A stretch of DNA of 64,000 bases from Lysobacter niastensis (lineage in GTDB: Bacteria; Pseudomonadota; Gammaproteobacteria; Xanthomonadales; Xanthomonadaceae). The stretch's first letter is position 1. Every line of letters begins with the position of its first letter. The position numbers were made by a program, and so were the translations under genes. Shown in pieces: positions 34,390 to 49,483 of the stretch. Location: positions 326,806-390,805 of the forward strand of contig NZ_JADLZT010000005.1 of the NCBI RefSeq assembly GCF_015453285.1, written 5' to 3'. The notes under the pieces were generated by a model. The model saw nothing but the letters and a program-made list of their open reading frames with translations, ran no database searches and was not told where the DNA came from.

Positions 34390-35379
34390 TTAGAACGTGA
34401 CCAGCGTCCGCCCGAAGGAGCCTCCGGCAAGCATGGTTGCGAACACGTCCGGCAGTCCCTCCAGTCCGGTTTCGCGCGTGCGGATGCGATCCAGGTGGCG
34501 CGGCTTCCAGTCGCTCGCAAGGTGCTGCCACACCGCTTCGCGGATGTCGCGGGCGGTTCCAGCGGAGGCCACGCCCAGCAGCGACACGCCACGGATAATG
34601 AAGGGCATCACCGTCGTGCCCAGGTCGGCCGACGCGGCGAGTCCGGCGCTGGCGACGTTGCCGTAGGGCGAGGTCTGCGCCAGCAGGCTGGCCAGCATCG
34701 GTCCGCCGACATTGTCGAGGCCGCCGCCGAAGCGTGCGGACTCCATCGGGCGCGCGGTCGCGAGTGCATCGCGGCCCAGTACCTGGGTCGCGCCGATCGA
34801 GGTGAGGTAGTCCGCGTGCTCGGCCTTGCCGCTGATCGCGTGCACTTCGAATCCGGCTCGGCTGAAGATGTCGACCGCAAGCGAGCCGACGCCACCGGTC
34901 GCGCCGGTGACGGCCAGCGGACCGAGGTCCGGCGTCTGCCGGTTCTCGCGCATCCGGAACAGCGCAAGCGCCGCGGTGAAGCCGGCGGTGCCGAGGATCA
35001 TGCTTTCGCGCAGGCTCAGGCCCTTGGGCAGCGGAATCACCCACTGCGCTTCCAGTCGCGCGTACTCGCCATAGCCACCGTCGCGCGTCTCGCTGAGGCC
35101 ACAGCCGGTGACGAGCACTTCGTCGCCTTCCTTGAACCCGGGATCGGTCGAGGCCACCACGTGGCCGGCGACGTCGATGCCTCCGACCAGCGGGAAGCGG
35201 CGCAGGATCTTGCCCTGGCCGGTGCCGGCCAAAGCGTCCTTGAAGTTGACCGACGAGTACGCCGCCTTGACGACGACCTCGCCCGGCGCAAGGTCGTCGA
35301 GCGCGAGTGTCTCCACGCCGCTGCGATAGCCGGATTCATCGTTGTGGATGCGGAACGCCTGGAATCGTACGTCGTTCAT
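34390..35379 (-). CDS. acuI: AcuI/YhdH-type acrylyl-CoA reductase (MDR family)
   Basis: The 329-residue NADPH-dependent reductase belongs to the zinc-free medium-chain dehydrogenase family. The AcuI/YhdH group reduces acrylyl-CoA to propionyl-CoA. Features include YSSVNFKDALAGTGQGKI, the FPLVGGIDVAGHV segment, nucleotide-binding TGATGGVGSLAVDIF and GTAGFTAALALF. The zinc-ligand cysteines of alcohol dehydrogenases are missing as expected. It starts four bases after the stop of the unknown secreted protein on the same strand. Physiological substrate is inferred from the family. Confidence 0.85.
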   Translation of the reverse strand: MNDVRFQAFRIHNDESGYRSGVETLALDDLAPGEVVVKAAYSSVNFKDALAGTGQGKILRRFPLVGGIDVAGHVVASTDPGFKEGDEVLVTGCGLSETRDGGYGEYARLEAQWVIPLPKGLSLRESMILGTAGFTAALALFRMRENRQTPDLGPLAVTGATGGVGSLAVDIFSRAGFEVHAISGKAEHADYLTSIGATQVLGRDALATARPMESARFGGGLDNVGGPMLASLLAQTSPYGNVASAGLAASADLGTTVMPFIIRGVSLLGVASAGTARDIREAVWQHLASDWKPRHLDRIRTRETGLEGLPDVFATMLAGGSFGRTLVTF

Positions 35380-35383
35380 TGCG

Positions 35384-36313
35384 TTAGGTGCCTGTCGAAG
35401 TAGTGCGCGCGCCGGCGCGATCTGCGTTTGCTTTCGGCTCTTTGTCGTTCACGAGGAAAACCCTGCCTTTCTCTACGCGCCAGAGCATTCCGTTCTGCGT
35501 GGTGGTGACGTACAAGGGTTTGCGGTACTGCAGGCTCATGAAGACGTGGAACATCGTCGGCGCCTTGGAAGTGAGGTGCGTGACGGCGAGCGCGGCGGTT
35601 TCCCTGGATTGGCTTCCACGTCCTAGCGGGCAGGCCCGGGTCTGCGAGAAGTGGCTGATGACCGTGTTGCCGTCCTCGCTGACGCGGAACATGTGATAGC
35701 CGCCCAGTGGGGTTTCCGCGTCGGACACCCATGCCGACATCACGAACACCTGGATCTCCTTGCGGCCGTCCTCGTCGGCTTCGATCACCACCGTGTTGGG
35801 TGGGTGGTTAGTGCAGACCATCAGGCCGTCGGTGGCCAAGGCGAGCATTCTTGCGCGCATCAGCCGCTGCTCCCGCTCGCTCATCGGCTCGGCGGGCGAC
35901 AGCTTGCGGGCGTCGCGGGCCTTGAACGCCCGGGTATCGAGCGTCGCGCTCGCCACCGCCGCGGTACGGCCATCGTGTTCGAAGAAATAGCGGACTTCGA
36001 TGTCCTCGCCATTGCCGAGCGTCAGCCATCCGCGTCCCTTTCCTTGCTGGCCATCGAATGCCTTGATTTCCTGCAGTGCGTCCGTTGTCAGCCAGGCGGC
36101 GCTGTCGTGCAGGCGGATCATCTGCCCGACGAACTCAGCGAGACCCACCTCATAGCGGTAAGCCTCCGGGATCTCGCAGACAATGCGCCGCGACTCTTCG
36201 TCGGCGTCGGCCGGGAGACGGCGGGCTTCCTCACAGTCGGAGCGGGCGTCGGCGCCGAAGGACAGTAGCGCCAGCGCCAGGGCGATCAAACAAGCAGCAT
36301 TCGCTTTCGACAT
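35384..36313 (-). CDS. Secreted protein of unknown function
   Basis: I do not recognise this 309-residue protein. It has a clear signal peptide (MSKANAACLIALALALLSFGADA, cleavage before RSD), so it is exported. The mature part has four or more cysteines, a mixed alpha/beta pattern, and no transmembrane segment or known motif that I can name. It ends in a polar tail (DKEPKANADRAGARTTSTGT). ATG 36313 has a GGAGGG ribosome site; the long frame extending to 36922 runs through the LOG gene and is rejected. It is flanked on the same strand by the LOG gene upstream (26 bases) and acuI downstream (4 bases). Confidence 0.75.
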   Translation of the reverse strand: MSKANAACLIALALALLSFGADARSDCEEARRLPADADEESRRIVCEIPEAYRYEVGLAEFVGQMIRLHDSAAWLTTDALQEIKAFDGQQGKGRGWLTLGNGEDIEVRYFFEHDGRTAAVASATLDTRAFKARDARKLSPAEPMSEREQRLMRARMLALATDGLMVCTNHPPNTVVIEADEDGRKEIQVFVMSAWVSDAETPLGGYHMFRVSEDGNTVISHFSQTRACPLGRGSQSRETAALAVTHLTSKAPTMFHVFMSLQYRKPLYVTTTQNGMLWRVEKGRVFLVNDKEPKANADRAGARTTSTGT

Positions 36314-36339
36314 GGTTCCCTCCGTGCATTGGACGGAGG

Positions 36340-36933
36340 TTACCGCAATGCGCCGCGCCGCTTCTCGTCCATCCACTTGTCGGCCTGCGCGGGCTCGTAG
36401 CGTTTCATCCATTCGAGCATCGCGTGCAGGTCGTCGCCGTGCCACAGGTCGCGGCGTTGGTCCGGGTGCAGGAAGCGCTCCTCGACCATCCTGTCGAGCA
36501 TCGCGATCAGCGGCGAGTAGAAGCCGTCGACGTCGAGGAACGCGCAGGGCTTGTCGCCGATGCCGAGCTGACGCCAGGTCAGCATCTCGAACATCTCGTC
36601 CAGCGTGCCGAAGCCACCGGGCAGGGCGATGAAGCCGTCGGAGAGGTCGAACATGCGTGCCTTGCGCTCGTGCATCGAGCCCACCACTTCCAGGCGCGTC
36701 AGCCCTTTGTGCGCGACTTCCCAGTTGACGAGCTGCTCCGGGATCACGCCGACCACGTCGCCACCGGCTTCCAGCACGGCATCGGCCACGATGCCCATCA
36801 AGCCGACGTTGCCGCCGCCATACACGAGGGCGACGCCGTCCTTTGCCAGTTGCGTACCCAGCGCGATCGCGCGCTCGGTGTAGATCGGCTTGGCGCCGGC
36901 GTTGGAACCGCAGTAGACACATACAGAGCGCAT
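36340..36933 (-). CDS. LOG family nucleoside 5'-monophosphate phosphoribohydrolase
   Basis: This 197-residue protein has the lysine-decarboxylase-like Rossmann fold of the LOG family. Key motifs are GGGNVGLMGIVADAVL and PGGFGTLDEMFE, the PGGxGTxxE signature. From family knowledge such enzymes hydrolyse cytokinin riboside 5'-monophosphates or other nucleoside monophosphates, releasing the base; older annotations as lysine decarboxylase are misleading. The N-terminal VCVYCGSNAG and length match. In bacteria the role may be nucleotide salvage rather than hormone synthesis; the sequence does not decide. Confidence 0.9.
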   Translation of the reverse strand: MRSVCVYCGSNAGAKPIYTERAIALGTQLAKDGVALVYGGGNVGLMGIVADAVLEAGGDVVGVIPEQLVNWEVAHKGLTRLEVVGSMHERKARMFDLSDGFIALPGGFGTLDEMFEMLTWRQLGIGDKPCAFLDVDGFYSPLIAMLDRMVEERFLHPDQRRDLWHGDDLHAMLEWMKRYEPAQADKWMDEKRRGALR

Positions 36934-36960
36934 GGCGTGTTCTCGTTCAGTTCTTTAAGG

Positions 36961-37818
36961 TCAGTTCGATTGCAGCAGCACGATGCCCGACATGCGGCGG
37001 CCTTCTTCCTGTCGTTGCCTGGACTGGAATCGCGACAACAGGTTCCACAACCACGCCATCGGCATCGTGCGATTCAGGCGAAGGGATTCGTCCCAGGTCG
37101 AGCGGAACTCCGCTTCATGCCAGCCCATCGGCAGGAAGAACGCGGTGCCTTCGGCCGGGCCGAAGCGGAACGGTGCGTTGGCCTCGCGCAGCTTGGGCGA
37201 CCAGCGGCGTTCCAGCAGCTTGAGGAGCATCGGCGAAGCGAGGTCGGTCAGCCACCATGTTGCGTGGGCGAAGTCGCGCAGGTCACGTGCGAGGTCGGCG
37301 ACCTGGTCGGCTTCCAGGTAGATCAGCAAGCCCTCGGTGATCGCAAGCACGGGGCCACGTTCGGCCGCCTTGGCGAAGACCTCGCGACGCGCCGAAGCTT
37401 CGCGCAGGTCGGCCGCGACGAACTCGAGCTGGCAGTGCGGTGTTTCGCCGGCCATGTTGTCGCGGAAGTGGTCGACCATGTCCGGCAGGTCGACGTGCAG
37501 CCAGCGCAATGTAGGCGGCAGCGCCAGGCGGTAGGGGCGTGCATCGAGGCCGGCGGCCAGATTGAGCACGGTGGCCGCACCTTCGTGCACACAACGCAGC
37601 ACGATCTCGTCCATGACCGCGGTACGCACCACCATCGGCCAGCTCATCGATGCGCCGCGAGGCAGCGCCTTGACGATGGCCTCGCCCCGTTCGCCGCCGA
37701 GACGCCGTGCGTAAGGGTCGTGGAACAGGGCATCTGGCCGCTCGCTCTCCATGGCGCGATAGATCGCGACCCAGGACGCGGTATCGGATACGTTGCGGAT
37801 GGGGTTGCTTTCAGTCAT
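36961..37818 (-). CDS. Class I SAM-dependent methyltransferase (COG3315/LCMT-like)
   Basis: The 285-residue protein belongs to the leucine-carboxyl-methyltransferase-like group of SAM-dependent methyltransferases. It has NVSDTASWVAIYRAMES near the start, PYARRLGG, the SAM-binding VLNLAAGLDARPYRL, a following VDLPDMVDHF and ITEGLLIYLEADQV. The substrate is unknown; members occur in polyketide and secondary-metabolite settings as well as isolated, as here. It lies downstream of the lpdA terminator and upstream of the LOG gene, with 27 bases to the latter. Confidence 0.85.
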   Translation of the reverse strand: MTESNPIRNVSDTASWVAIYRAMESERPDALFHDPYARRLGGERGEAIVKALPRGASMSWPMVVRTAVMDEIVLRCVHEGAATVLNLAAGLDARPYRLALPPTLRWLHVDLPDMVDHFRDNMAGETPHCQLEFVAADLREASARREVFAKAAERGPVLAITEGLLIYLEADQVADLARDLRDFAHATWWLTDLASPMLLKLLERRWSPKLREANAPFRFGPAEGTAFFLPMGWHEAEFRSTWDESLRLNRTMPMAWLWNLLSRFQSRQRQEEGRRMSGIVLLQSN

Positions 37819-37832
37819 GGCGATGCCTCACT

Positions 37833-37874
37833 GAAAAACAAAAGCCGCCAGCACCGGGTCGGTGATGGCGGCTT
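37833..37874 (-). terminator. Terminator of the sucAB-lpdA operon
   Basis: On the minus strand AAGCCGCCA and TGGCGGCTT (forward 37866-37874 and 37842-37850) form a 9-bp stem, followed by TTGTTTTTC. It lies 23 bases after the lpdA stop. Confidence 0.88.
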
Positions 37875-37897
37875 CATGCGGCTCACGCTGCGATGGA

Positions 37898-39340
37898 TCA
37901 GTTCGCCTTGTGGATCGAACGCTTGGCGACGGCCATCGCCGCGTCGTGGACCGCTTCGGACAGCGTCGGATGAGCGTGGCAGATGCGGGCGAGGTCGTCG
38001 GCCGAACCGCTGAACTCCATCGTCAGGACGCCTTCGTGCACCAGTTCGGACACGCCGACACCGACGAGGTGCATGCCCAGCACGCGATCGGTTTCCTCGT
38101 GCGCGATGACCTTGACGAAGCCAGCCGGCTCGCCCATCGCCACCGCACGGCCGATCGCCGCGAACGGGAAGCTGCCGGTCTTGTACGGCACGCCCTCGGC
38201 CTTGAGCTGCGCTTCGGTCCTGCCGACCCACGCGATCTCCGGCTCGGTGTAGATGACCCACGGAATGGTCTCGAGGTTGACGTGGCCCGGCAGGCCGGCG
38301 ATCAGCTCGGCTACGGCGATGCCTTCCTCGAAGCCCTTGTGCGCCAGCATCGGGCCGCGCACGCAGTCGCCCACGGCCCAGACGCCGTCGACGCCGGTGT
38401 GGCAGTGCTCGTCGACCTCGATCATGCCGCGCGCATCCAGCTTCACGCCGGTGCCATCGGCCAGCAGGCCCTTGCTCGCTGCGCGACGGCCGACCGAGAC
38501 CAGCAGCTTGTCGACGACGATGGTCTTCTCGCCTTCGGCGTCGGAGTAGGTGACCTCGACTTCCTTGGTCTTGCCCTTGCCCTTGATCTCGGCCTTGCTG
38601 ACCTTCGCGCCAAGCTTGATGTCCAGGCCCTGCTTCTTGAATTCCTTGGCCGCGGTCTTGGCGACCTCGGCGTCGGCGGCTGCGAGGAAGTCGGGCAGGG
38701 CCTCGAGGATGGTGACCTCGGCGCCCAGGCGCTTCCAGACGCTGCCCAGCTCTAGGCCGATCACGCCAGCGCCGATCACGCCCAGGCGCTTCGGTACGGC
38801 GGTGAAGTCCAGCGCGCCGACGTTGTCGACGATGGTGTCGTTGTCGAACTTGGCGAACGGCAGTTCGATCGAATCCGAACCTGCGGCAAGGATGACGTTG
38901 GTGCCCTTGAGCTCGACGACGCTGCCGTCGTGCTGCGTGACCTTGACGACGTTGCCCGGCTGCAACTGGCCGAAGCCGTAGAACGGCGTGACCTTGTTCG
39001 CCTTGAACAGCATCGCGATGCCGCCGGTGAACTGCTTCACGATCTTGTCTTTGCGGCCAATCATCGTGGCGATGTCGATCTTGGCATCCTTGGTGGTGAT
39101 GCCGTGTTCGCCGAACAGGTGGTTGAGGTTGTAGAACTGGCGCGAGCTGTCGAGCAGCGCCTTGGACGGAATGCAGCCCACGCGCAGGCAGGTGCCGCCG
39201 AGGGCCGGCTTGCCGTCCTTGCCGAGAGCGGCGTCGATGCATGCCGTCTTCAGTCCGAGCTGGGCTGCGCGGATGGCGGCGTGGTAGCCGGCCGGGCCGG
39301 CGCCGATGACGACGACGTCGAAGTTCTGCTGTTCGCTCAT
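37898..39340 (-). CDS. lpdA: Dihydrolipoyl dehydrogenase (E3)
   Basis: E3 reoxidises the dihydrolipoyl groups of 2-oxoacid dehydrogenase complexes, passing electrons to NAD through FAD and a redox disulfide. FAD-binding is [19 protein letters not shown]; the redox pair is C51 and C56 in [13 protein letters not shown]. The NAD-binding glycine motif is [16 protein letters not shown]. The C-terminal HAHPTLSE supplies the active-site base. Length 480 is normal. ATG 39340 is preceded by AAAGGAT; an upstream start at 39373 is less likely. It is the last gene of the suc operon, followed by a clear terminator. Confidence 0.96.
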   Translation of the reverse strand: MSEQQNFDVVVIGAGPAGYHAAIRAAQLGLKTACIDAALGKDGKPALGGTCLRVGCIPSKALLDSSRQFYNLNHLFGEHGITTKDAKIDIATMIGRKDKIVKQFTGGIAMLFKANKVTPFYGFGQLQPGNVVKVTQHDGSVVELKGTNVILAAGSDSIELPFAKFDNDTIVDNVGALDFTAVPKRLGVIGAGVIGLELGSVWKRLGAEVTILEALPDFLAAADAEVAKTAAKEFKKQGLDIKLGAKVSKAEIKGKGKTKEVEVTYSDAEGEKTIVVDKLLVSVGRRAASKGLLADGTGVKLDARGMIEVDEHCHTGVDGVWAVGDCVRGPMLAHKGFEEGIAVAELIAGLPGHVNLETIPWVIYTEPEIAWVGRTEAQLKAEGVPYKTGSFPFAAIGRAVAMGEPAGFVKVIAHEETDRVLGMHLVGVGVSELVHEGVLTMEFSGSADDLARICHAHPTLSEAVHDAAMAVAKRSIHKAN

Positions 39341-39362
39341 TGATCTAGATCCTTTGCCTTTA

Positions 39363-39522
39363 TCCCTTCTCACTTTTGGAGAAGGTGGCGCGAAGCGCCG
39401 GATGAGGGTTCGGCGGAGTGGGCGGTTGCAGGTCGTGACGCTTGTGCCGAACTCCGTCGCGGGATTCAGGCCGCGCGACTTCGGCGGCCCTCACCCAACC
39501 CTCTCCCGCGGGCGGGAGAGGG
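39363..39522. repeat. REP-like inverted element between sucB and lpdA
   Basis: The left part contains hairpin CCTTCTC/GAGAAGG (39365-39385), a second hairpin GGCGC/GCGCC (39387-39399) and GATGAGGG. About 90 bases later the right part gives CCCTCACCC and hairpin CTCTCCCG/CGGGAGAG (39501-39520). The GATGAGGG/CCCTCACCC ends are inverted relative to each other. This composition is that of a common intergenic repeat in Xanthomonadaceae. It lies inside the suc operon and could affect lpdA expression relative to sucAB. Confidence 0.75.
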
Positions 39523-39532
39523 GTTCGAGCGA

Positions 39533-40750
39533 TCACATGCCCAGCAGCATGCGGTGCGGGTTCTCGAGCTGGTTCTTGATGTCGACCAGGAACAGCACCG
39601 CTTCCTTGCCGTCGATGATGCGGTGGTCGTAGGACAGCGCGATGTACATCATCGGCGCGATCACGACCTGGCCGTTCTCGGCGATCGGACGCTCCTTGAT
39701 GGCGTGCATGCCGAGGATCGCCGACTGCGGCGGATTGACGATCGGCGTCGACATCAGCGAACCGAAGGTACCGCCATTGGTGATCGTGAAGGTACCGCCC
39801 TGGAGGTCTTCCAGCGCCAGCTTGCCGTCGCGCGCCTTCTTGGCGTAGTCGGCGATGCCCTTCTCGACGTCGGCGAAGCCCATGCGCTCGACATTGCGCA
39901 GCACCGGCGTCACCAGACCCTTGTCGGTCGACACGGCGATCGAGATGTCGGCGTAGCCGTGGTAGATGACGTCGTTGCCGTCGACCGAGGCGTTGATCAC
40001 CGGGTACTTCTGCAGCGCGTTGGCGGCGGCCTTGGCGAAGAAGCTCATGAAGCCCAGCTTGATGCCGTTGGCCTTCTCGAACTGCTCGCCCAGCTCCTTG
40101 CGCATCGCCATGACCTTGCCGAGGTTGACCTCGTTGAACGAGGTCAGCATCGCGATCGAGTTCTTCGACTGCATCAGGCGCTCGGCGATGCGGGCGCGCA
40201 TGCGGGTCATCGGCACGCGCTCTTCCGGACGCGCGCCACCGGCGACGCCGGAGGTCTTGCCGCTGGCGTAGTTGACCAGGTCTTCCTTGGTGACCATGCC
40301 GCGGCGGCCGGTGCCTTCGACCTGGGACGGGTCGATACCCTGCGTGACGGCGGTGAAGCGTGCGCCCGGCGGGAGTTCGGCGGCGGCAGGAGCGGCGGCA
40401 GCCTTCGGGGCTTCGGCCTTCGGCTGCACCGGCTGGGCGACGTCCTTGGCGGCGGCGTCATTCTTGGCGTCGAGAGTCGCCTTCGATTCCGGAGCCGGAG
40501 CGGCCGCGGCGGCGCCGGCCTCGACGATCGCGATCAGCTGCTGGCTGGTCACGGTCGCGCCTTCGGCGAACTTGATTTCCTTGATCACGCCGTCGACCGG
40601 CGAGGGCACTTCGAGCACGACCTTGTCGGTCTCGAGGTCGACGATGTTCTCGTCGCGCTTGACGGCGTCGCCGACCTTCTTGTGCCAGGTGGCGATGGTT
40701 GCGTCGGAGACGGACTCGGGCAGGACAGGAACTTTGATCTCGGTGCTCAT
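39533..40750 (-). CDS. sucB: 2-oxoglutarate dehydrogenase E2 (dihydrolipoyl succinyltransferase)
   Basis: E2 forms the core of the 2-oxoglutarate dehydrogenase complex and transfers succinyl to CoA. Residues 1-75 form one lipoyl domain with the lipoylated lysine K43 in [13 protein letters not shown]. An Ala/Pro-rich linker follows, then the peripheral subunit-binding domain ([22 protein letters not shown], about 135-160). The C-terminal catalytic domain has [13 protein letters not shown] with its catalytic His and Asp. The length of 405 fits SucB. It lies 58 bases after sucA. Confidence 0.96.
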   Translation of the reverse strand: MSTEIKVPVLPESVSDATIATWHKKVGDAVKRDENIVDLETDKVVLEVPSPVDGVIKEIKFAEGATVTSQQLIAIVEAGAAAAAPAPESKATLDAKNDAAAKDVAQPVQPKAEAPKAAAAPAAAELPPGARFTAVTQGIDPSQVEGTGRRGMVTKEDLVNYASGKTSGVAGGARPEERVPMTRMRARIAERLMQSKNSIAMLTSFNEVNLGKVMAMRKELGEQFEKANGIKLGFMSFFAKAAANALQKYPVINASVDGNDVIYHGYADISIAVSTDKGLVTPVLRNVERMGFADVEKGIADYAKKARDGKLALEDLQGGTFTITNGGTFGSLMSTPIVNPPQSAILGMHAIKERPIAENGQVVIAPMMYIALSYDHRIIDGKEAVLFLVDIKNQLENPHRMLLGM

Positions 40751-40808
40751 GGTGCGGGCATCCTGGATTGCGTAATGAATGGGTGGCGCAAGCGGGTGGG
40801 GGCTGCGG

Positions 40809-43640
<2,832 letters not shown>

Positions 43641-43735
43641 GATTGCGTCGGGAAACTCGATGGGAGAGGGCGGAAAGGGGCTTCGAGACACCGGCGCCGA
43701 TGCGCCGATGGCTATTCAGGCACTTAAGACTCGGA

Positions 43736-43741
43736 ATTATA
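43736..43741 (-). promoter_or_regulatory. Probable -10 element of the suc operon
   Basis: A perfect TATAAT on the minus strand lies about 96 bases before the sucA start. No convincing -35 hexamer is found at 16-18 bases, so activator dependence is possible. The rest of the 219-base gap holds only a small GGCCCC/GGGGCC hairpin (43816-43830) downstream of the GNAT gene. Confidence 0.45.
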
Positions 43742-43859
43742 GCGGGACGATGTGAGTCAGCGGCTAACACTTATGTCGAAAGACCCACGCGGGCCAATCC
43801 ACGGACTCAGGTTTGGGCCCCGACGGGGCCGCTTCAAGGCACAGGCGCACGCCGCCGGC

Positions 43860-44777
43860 TCAAATCCCCAGCGCGCGGTACTCCGAGCACGGACGGGCGC
43901 GCTCCCAGACCGGATCGAATATGGCGTGCAACTGACGCGCCCGGGCCGGGTCGTCCATGCGGCATTCGCCCTCGAAGCGATGCCCCAGGGCACGGAAGTA
44001 CCAGCCTCCGCGGTCGTTGACGGCATAGGCGGAGGGGTAGTCACGGTCGACCGGCTCCTCGATCGCACGGAAGGCGAACGCGGTGGTCAGGCGCTGACCG
44101 AGTCCCAGCAGCGGCGCCAGCGCACGCTGTGGCGTGGCCGGGTCCTGCAGCAGCACCCGGACCTCGCCGCCGCCGGTGGCGAAGCGGCGCAGGGCGGAAA
44201 CCGCGTCGGACTGGTCGAGCAGGCCCGGGTCCAGTTCGCGGCTGTAGATCAGCAGTTGCCGCCGGGCGCCGGCGATGACTCCCTGCAGCGCGGCTTGGGC
44301 GGCCTCGCGTCCCTCGACCGGTGTCGCGGCATCGAGCCGGCGCCGCATCGACTGGTGGTCGATGCCGGCTTCCGAAAAACGCGGGCCGTACGGAATGAAG
44401 CCATGGCGCGAGTAGAACGCGAGCGCCGACACCTGCGCGTGCAGGCTGACCTCGTGCCAGCCGAGCCGGCAGGCCTCCTCGACCAGCGCCTGCAACATCG
44501 CCTCGCCGACGCCGCGGCTGCGCCACTGGGCCAGCACGGCCATGCGGCCGATGCGGTGGTCCGGCGTCAACCGGCCGGCGCCGATGGGGCGCCCTTCGGC
44601 GTCGCGGGCGAGCACATGACGGCAGAGCGGATCCAGCGCGTCGCGTTCGATGTCGGCCGGCACGCCCTGTTCGACGATGAAGACCTGTTCGCGAACCGCG
44701 TGCAGGCCGGCGCGCGCGGCTTCGAAGTCGACGATGTCGACGGCGAACGATGCTACCTGGGCCACGGCATCGGGCAT
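43860..44777 (-). CDS. GNAT acetyltransferase with C-terminal DUF7931-like domain
   Basis: The 305-residue protein has an N-terminal GNAT acetyltransferase domain (about residues 10-145) with the acetyl-CoA loop MAVLAQWRSRGVGEAMLQALV and the end pattern ALAFYSRHGFIPYG. The second half (about 165-305) is a separate domain with LLIYSRELDPGLLDQ and RFATGGGEVRVLLQDP, resembling PLD-like or DUF7931 domains but without HKD motifs. The acceptor is unknown. ATG 44777 lies one base after the roxA stop, with an AAGGGGAA ribosome site, so the two are coupled. The long frame to 44996 lies in the roxA gene and is rejected. Confidence 0.85.
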   Translation of the reverse strand: MPDAVAQVASFAVDIVDFEAARAGLHAVREQVFIVEQGVPADIERDALDPLCRHVLARDAEGRPIGAGRLTPDHRIGRMAVLAQWRSRGVGEAMLQALVEEACRLGWHEVSLHAQVSALAFYSRHGFIPYGPRFSEAGIDHQSMRRRLDAATPVEGREAAQAALQGVIAGARRQLLIYSRELDPGLLDQSDAVSALRRFATGGGEVRVLLQDPATPQRALAPLLGLGQRLTTAFAFRAIEEPVDRDYPSAYAVNDRGGWYFRALGHRFEGECRMDDPARARQLHAIFDPVWERARPCSEYRALGI

Positions 44778-44778
44778 G

Positions 44779-46056
44779 TCATTCCCCTTGTTCGTCGTCC
44801 GCTTGGTCCAATGCGAGGTGGTAGTGGCCGGCCTGCACCAGTGCGTAGACACGGTCGCGGCCCGCTTCCGACAGGGCGGCATAGAGCGGCCCGTCGATCG
44901 TGCCGGAACCGGCGATACGGCGCGCGTCGTCGGCCGGCAACTCATGCTCCTGGCCGCTGACGTACAGCCTTGCCGGTTCGCCGGCGTGGTGCGCACGGCG
45001 CCAGGCCATGCGCGACCACGGATGGCGTTGCAACCAGGCGCCCTGCTGCAGGTCCCATTCGATCTCGATGCGCGAACGCGGCTCGCTGCCGGGATGCACT
45101 TCGCCGGCAGCGCGATACACCGTGATGAATCGGCCGAACCAGTCGCCGAGGCGGTCCGGATCGTTCATGCGCAGCAGGTTCAGCGCCTCGACGGCGCGAT
45201 TCATCGCGGCCACGTCGATCTCATGGCTGTCCGACGCCGGCACCAGGTCGGGATCGCGGTAGCGCAGCGCCTCATCGGCATCGGCGGCCAGCGTGTCGAC
45301 GAAATCACCGAGCAGTTCCGCGGCCGAGGGCGCGCGCATGCCCACCGAGAAGGTCAGGCACGCGTCCTCGGCGACGCCGTGGTGCGGCACGCCCGGCGGC
45401 AGGTAGAGCATGTCGCCGGGGCCGAGTACCCAGTCGTGGGTGGGCGTGAACTCTCGCAGCAGCTTGAGTTCGACGTCGTTGCGGAACTCCAGCGAAGGGG
45501 CGGGGCCGGCATCGATCTGCCAGCGGCGATGCCCCTGCGCCTGCAGCAGGAACACGTCGTACTGGTCGACGTGCGCGCCGACCGAACCGCCCGGCGCCGC
45601 GAACGAGATCATGATGTCGTCGATGCGCCAGCGCGGCAGGAACTCGAACGCCTGCAGCAGTGCGCCGACATCGGCATCCCACTTGTCCACGTCCTGCACC
45701 AGCAGCGTCCAGTCCTGGTGCGGCATGCCCGGGAACTCGTCCTCTTCGAACGGTCCGTGGCGCAGCGTCCAGCGGTCGTTGGCGCGATCGTGCATGACGA
45801 TGCGGGAAAGCGCGGCTTCCTCGCAGGCCAGGCCGGCCAGGTCCTCGGGCTGGATCGGCGATTCGAAGCCGGGGAATGCGTTGCGGATCAGCAGAGGCTT
45901 CTTCTGCCAGTAGTCGCGCAGGAACTTCGCGGCCGGCATGCCCAGCGGGGGCAGTGCACTGGCATCGATCTCGATCGGCAAGGCTGCCGGCGCGCGCGAC
46001 GGGTTCGAGGTCTTCTTCGTTGCGGCCTTCGTGGCCTTGCGTGGGGTGGGGCTCAT
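44779..46056 (-). CDS. roxA: Ribosomal protein arginine hydroxylase, JmjC/cupin type (RoxA/YcfD)
   Basis: This 425-residue Fe(II)/2-oxoglutarate oxygenase is of the YcfD/RoxA type. In E. coli that enzyme hydroxylates an arginine of ribosomal protein L16. The JmjC core contains the iron ligands H162 and D164 in GAHVDQYDVFLLQAQGHRRW, and a distal histidine in PPGVPHHG (H225 or H226). The C-terminal dimerisation and winged-helix part follows. The N-terminus carries an extra Lys/Ala/Pro-rich stretch of about 25 residues not present in E. coli YcfD (373 residues). ATG 46056 overlaps the stop of the VOC gene (ATGA). Confidence 0.9.
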   Translation of the reverse strand: MSPTPRKATKAATKKTSNPSRAPAALPIEIDASALPPLGMPAAKFLRDYWQKKPLLIRNAFPGFESPIQPEDLAGLACEEAALSRIVMHDRANDRWTLRHGPFEEDEFPGMPHQDWTLLVQDVDKWDADVGALLQAFEFLPRWRIDDIMISFAAPGGSVGAHVDQYDVFLLQAQGHRRWQIDAGPAPSLEFRNDVELKLLREFTPTHDWVLGPGDMLYLPPGVPHHGVAEDACLTFSVGMRAPSAAELLGDFVDTLAADADEALRYRDPDLVPASDSHEIDVAAMNRAVEALNLLRMNDPDRLGDWFGRFITVYRAAGEVHPGSEPRSRIEIEWDLQQGAWLQRHPWSRMAWRRAHHAGEPARLYVSGQEHELPADDARRIAGSGTIDGPLYAALSEAGRDRVYALVQAGHYHLALDQADDEQGE

Positions 46057-46451
46057 GTGGCGATCTCGTCGTAACCGCGGCCGCGGAACTGCAGCAGACA
46101 CCAGCCATGGCCGAACGGATCGGCAACAGTGACTATCCGGCCCCAGTCGGCTTCGCGGATGGCGCCTTCCTGCGATGCGCCGGCAGAGAGCGCACGCGAG
46201 AGGGCGGATTCCAGGTCAGTGACCACGACGTCGCAATGGACCGGAGTCCAGTGGCGTGCGTAGTCGCGGGTCATGGTGCCGGCGCCGATGGTGCCGGCAT
46301 CCTTGCACAGCAGATAGATGGGCGTCTGCGCGCCCAGCAGTTCGACGGCCCCGTTGCCGAAGCGTCGCGCCGGCTGCAGCCCGAAAGCCTGCGTGTAGAA
46401 GGCCTCGGCCGGAGCGAGTTCCGCGACGTCGATGTTGACCAGCAGGTTCAT
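46053..46451 (-). CDS. VOC (glyoxalase/bleomycin-resistance-like) protein
   Basis: The 132-residue protein has the paired beta-alpha-beta-beta-beta fold of the vicinal oxygen chelate superfamily. The first half shows VAELAPAEAFYTQAFGLQPARRFG and the second HCDVVVTDLESALSRALSAGA and VADPFGHGWCLLQF. It is small and lacks a diagnostic set of metal ligands, so the substrate is unknown. ATG 46451 is the only sensible start; the long frame to 47771 runs antisense-free through purB in another frame and is a shadow. It is first in a tight unit with roxA and the GNAT gene. The 77 bases to purB contain an AAGGAGAAC-like sequence but no clear terminator. Confidence 0.85.
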   Translation of the reverse strand: MNLLVNIDVAELAPAEAFYTQAFGLQPARRFGNGAVELLGAQTPIYLLCKDAGTIGAGTMTRDYARHWTPVHCDVVVTDLESALSRALSAGASQEGAIREADWGRIVTVADPFGHGWCLLQFRGRGYDEIAT

Positions 46452-46528
46452 CGTGTCCTCCCGTCCGGGCCGGGGAGGAGGGCTATGCCCCCGCTCCGTG
46501 GTGTACTCCCAAGGAGAACACGCGCAAC

Positions 46529-49476
<2,948 letters not shown>

Positions 49477-49483
49477 ACTTCGC

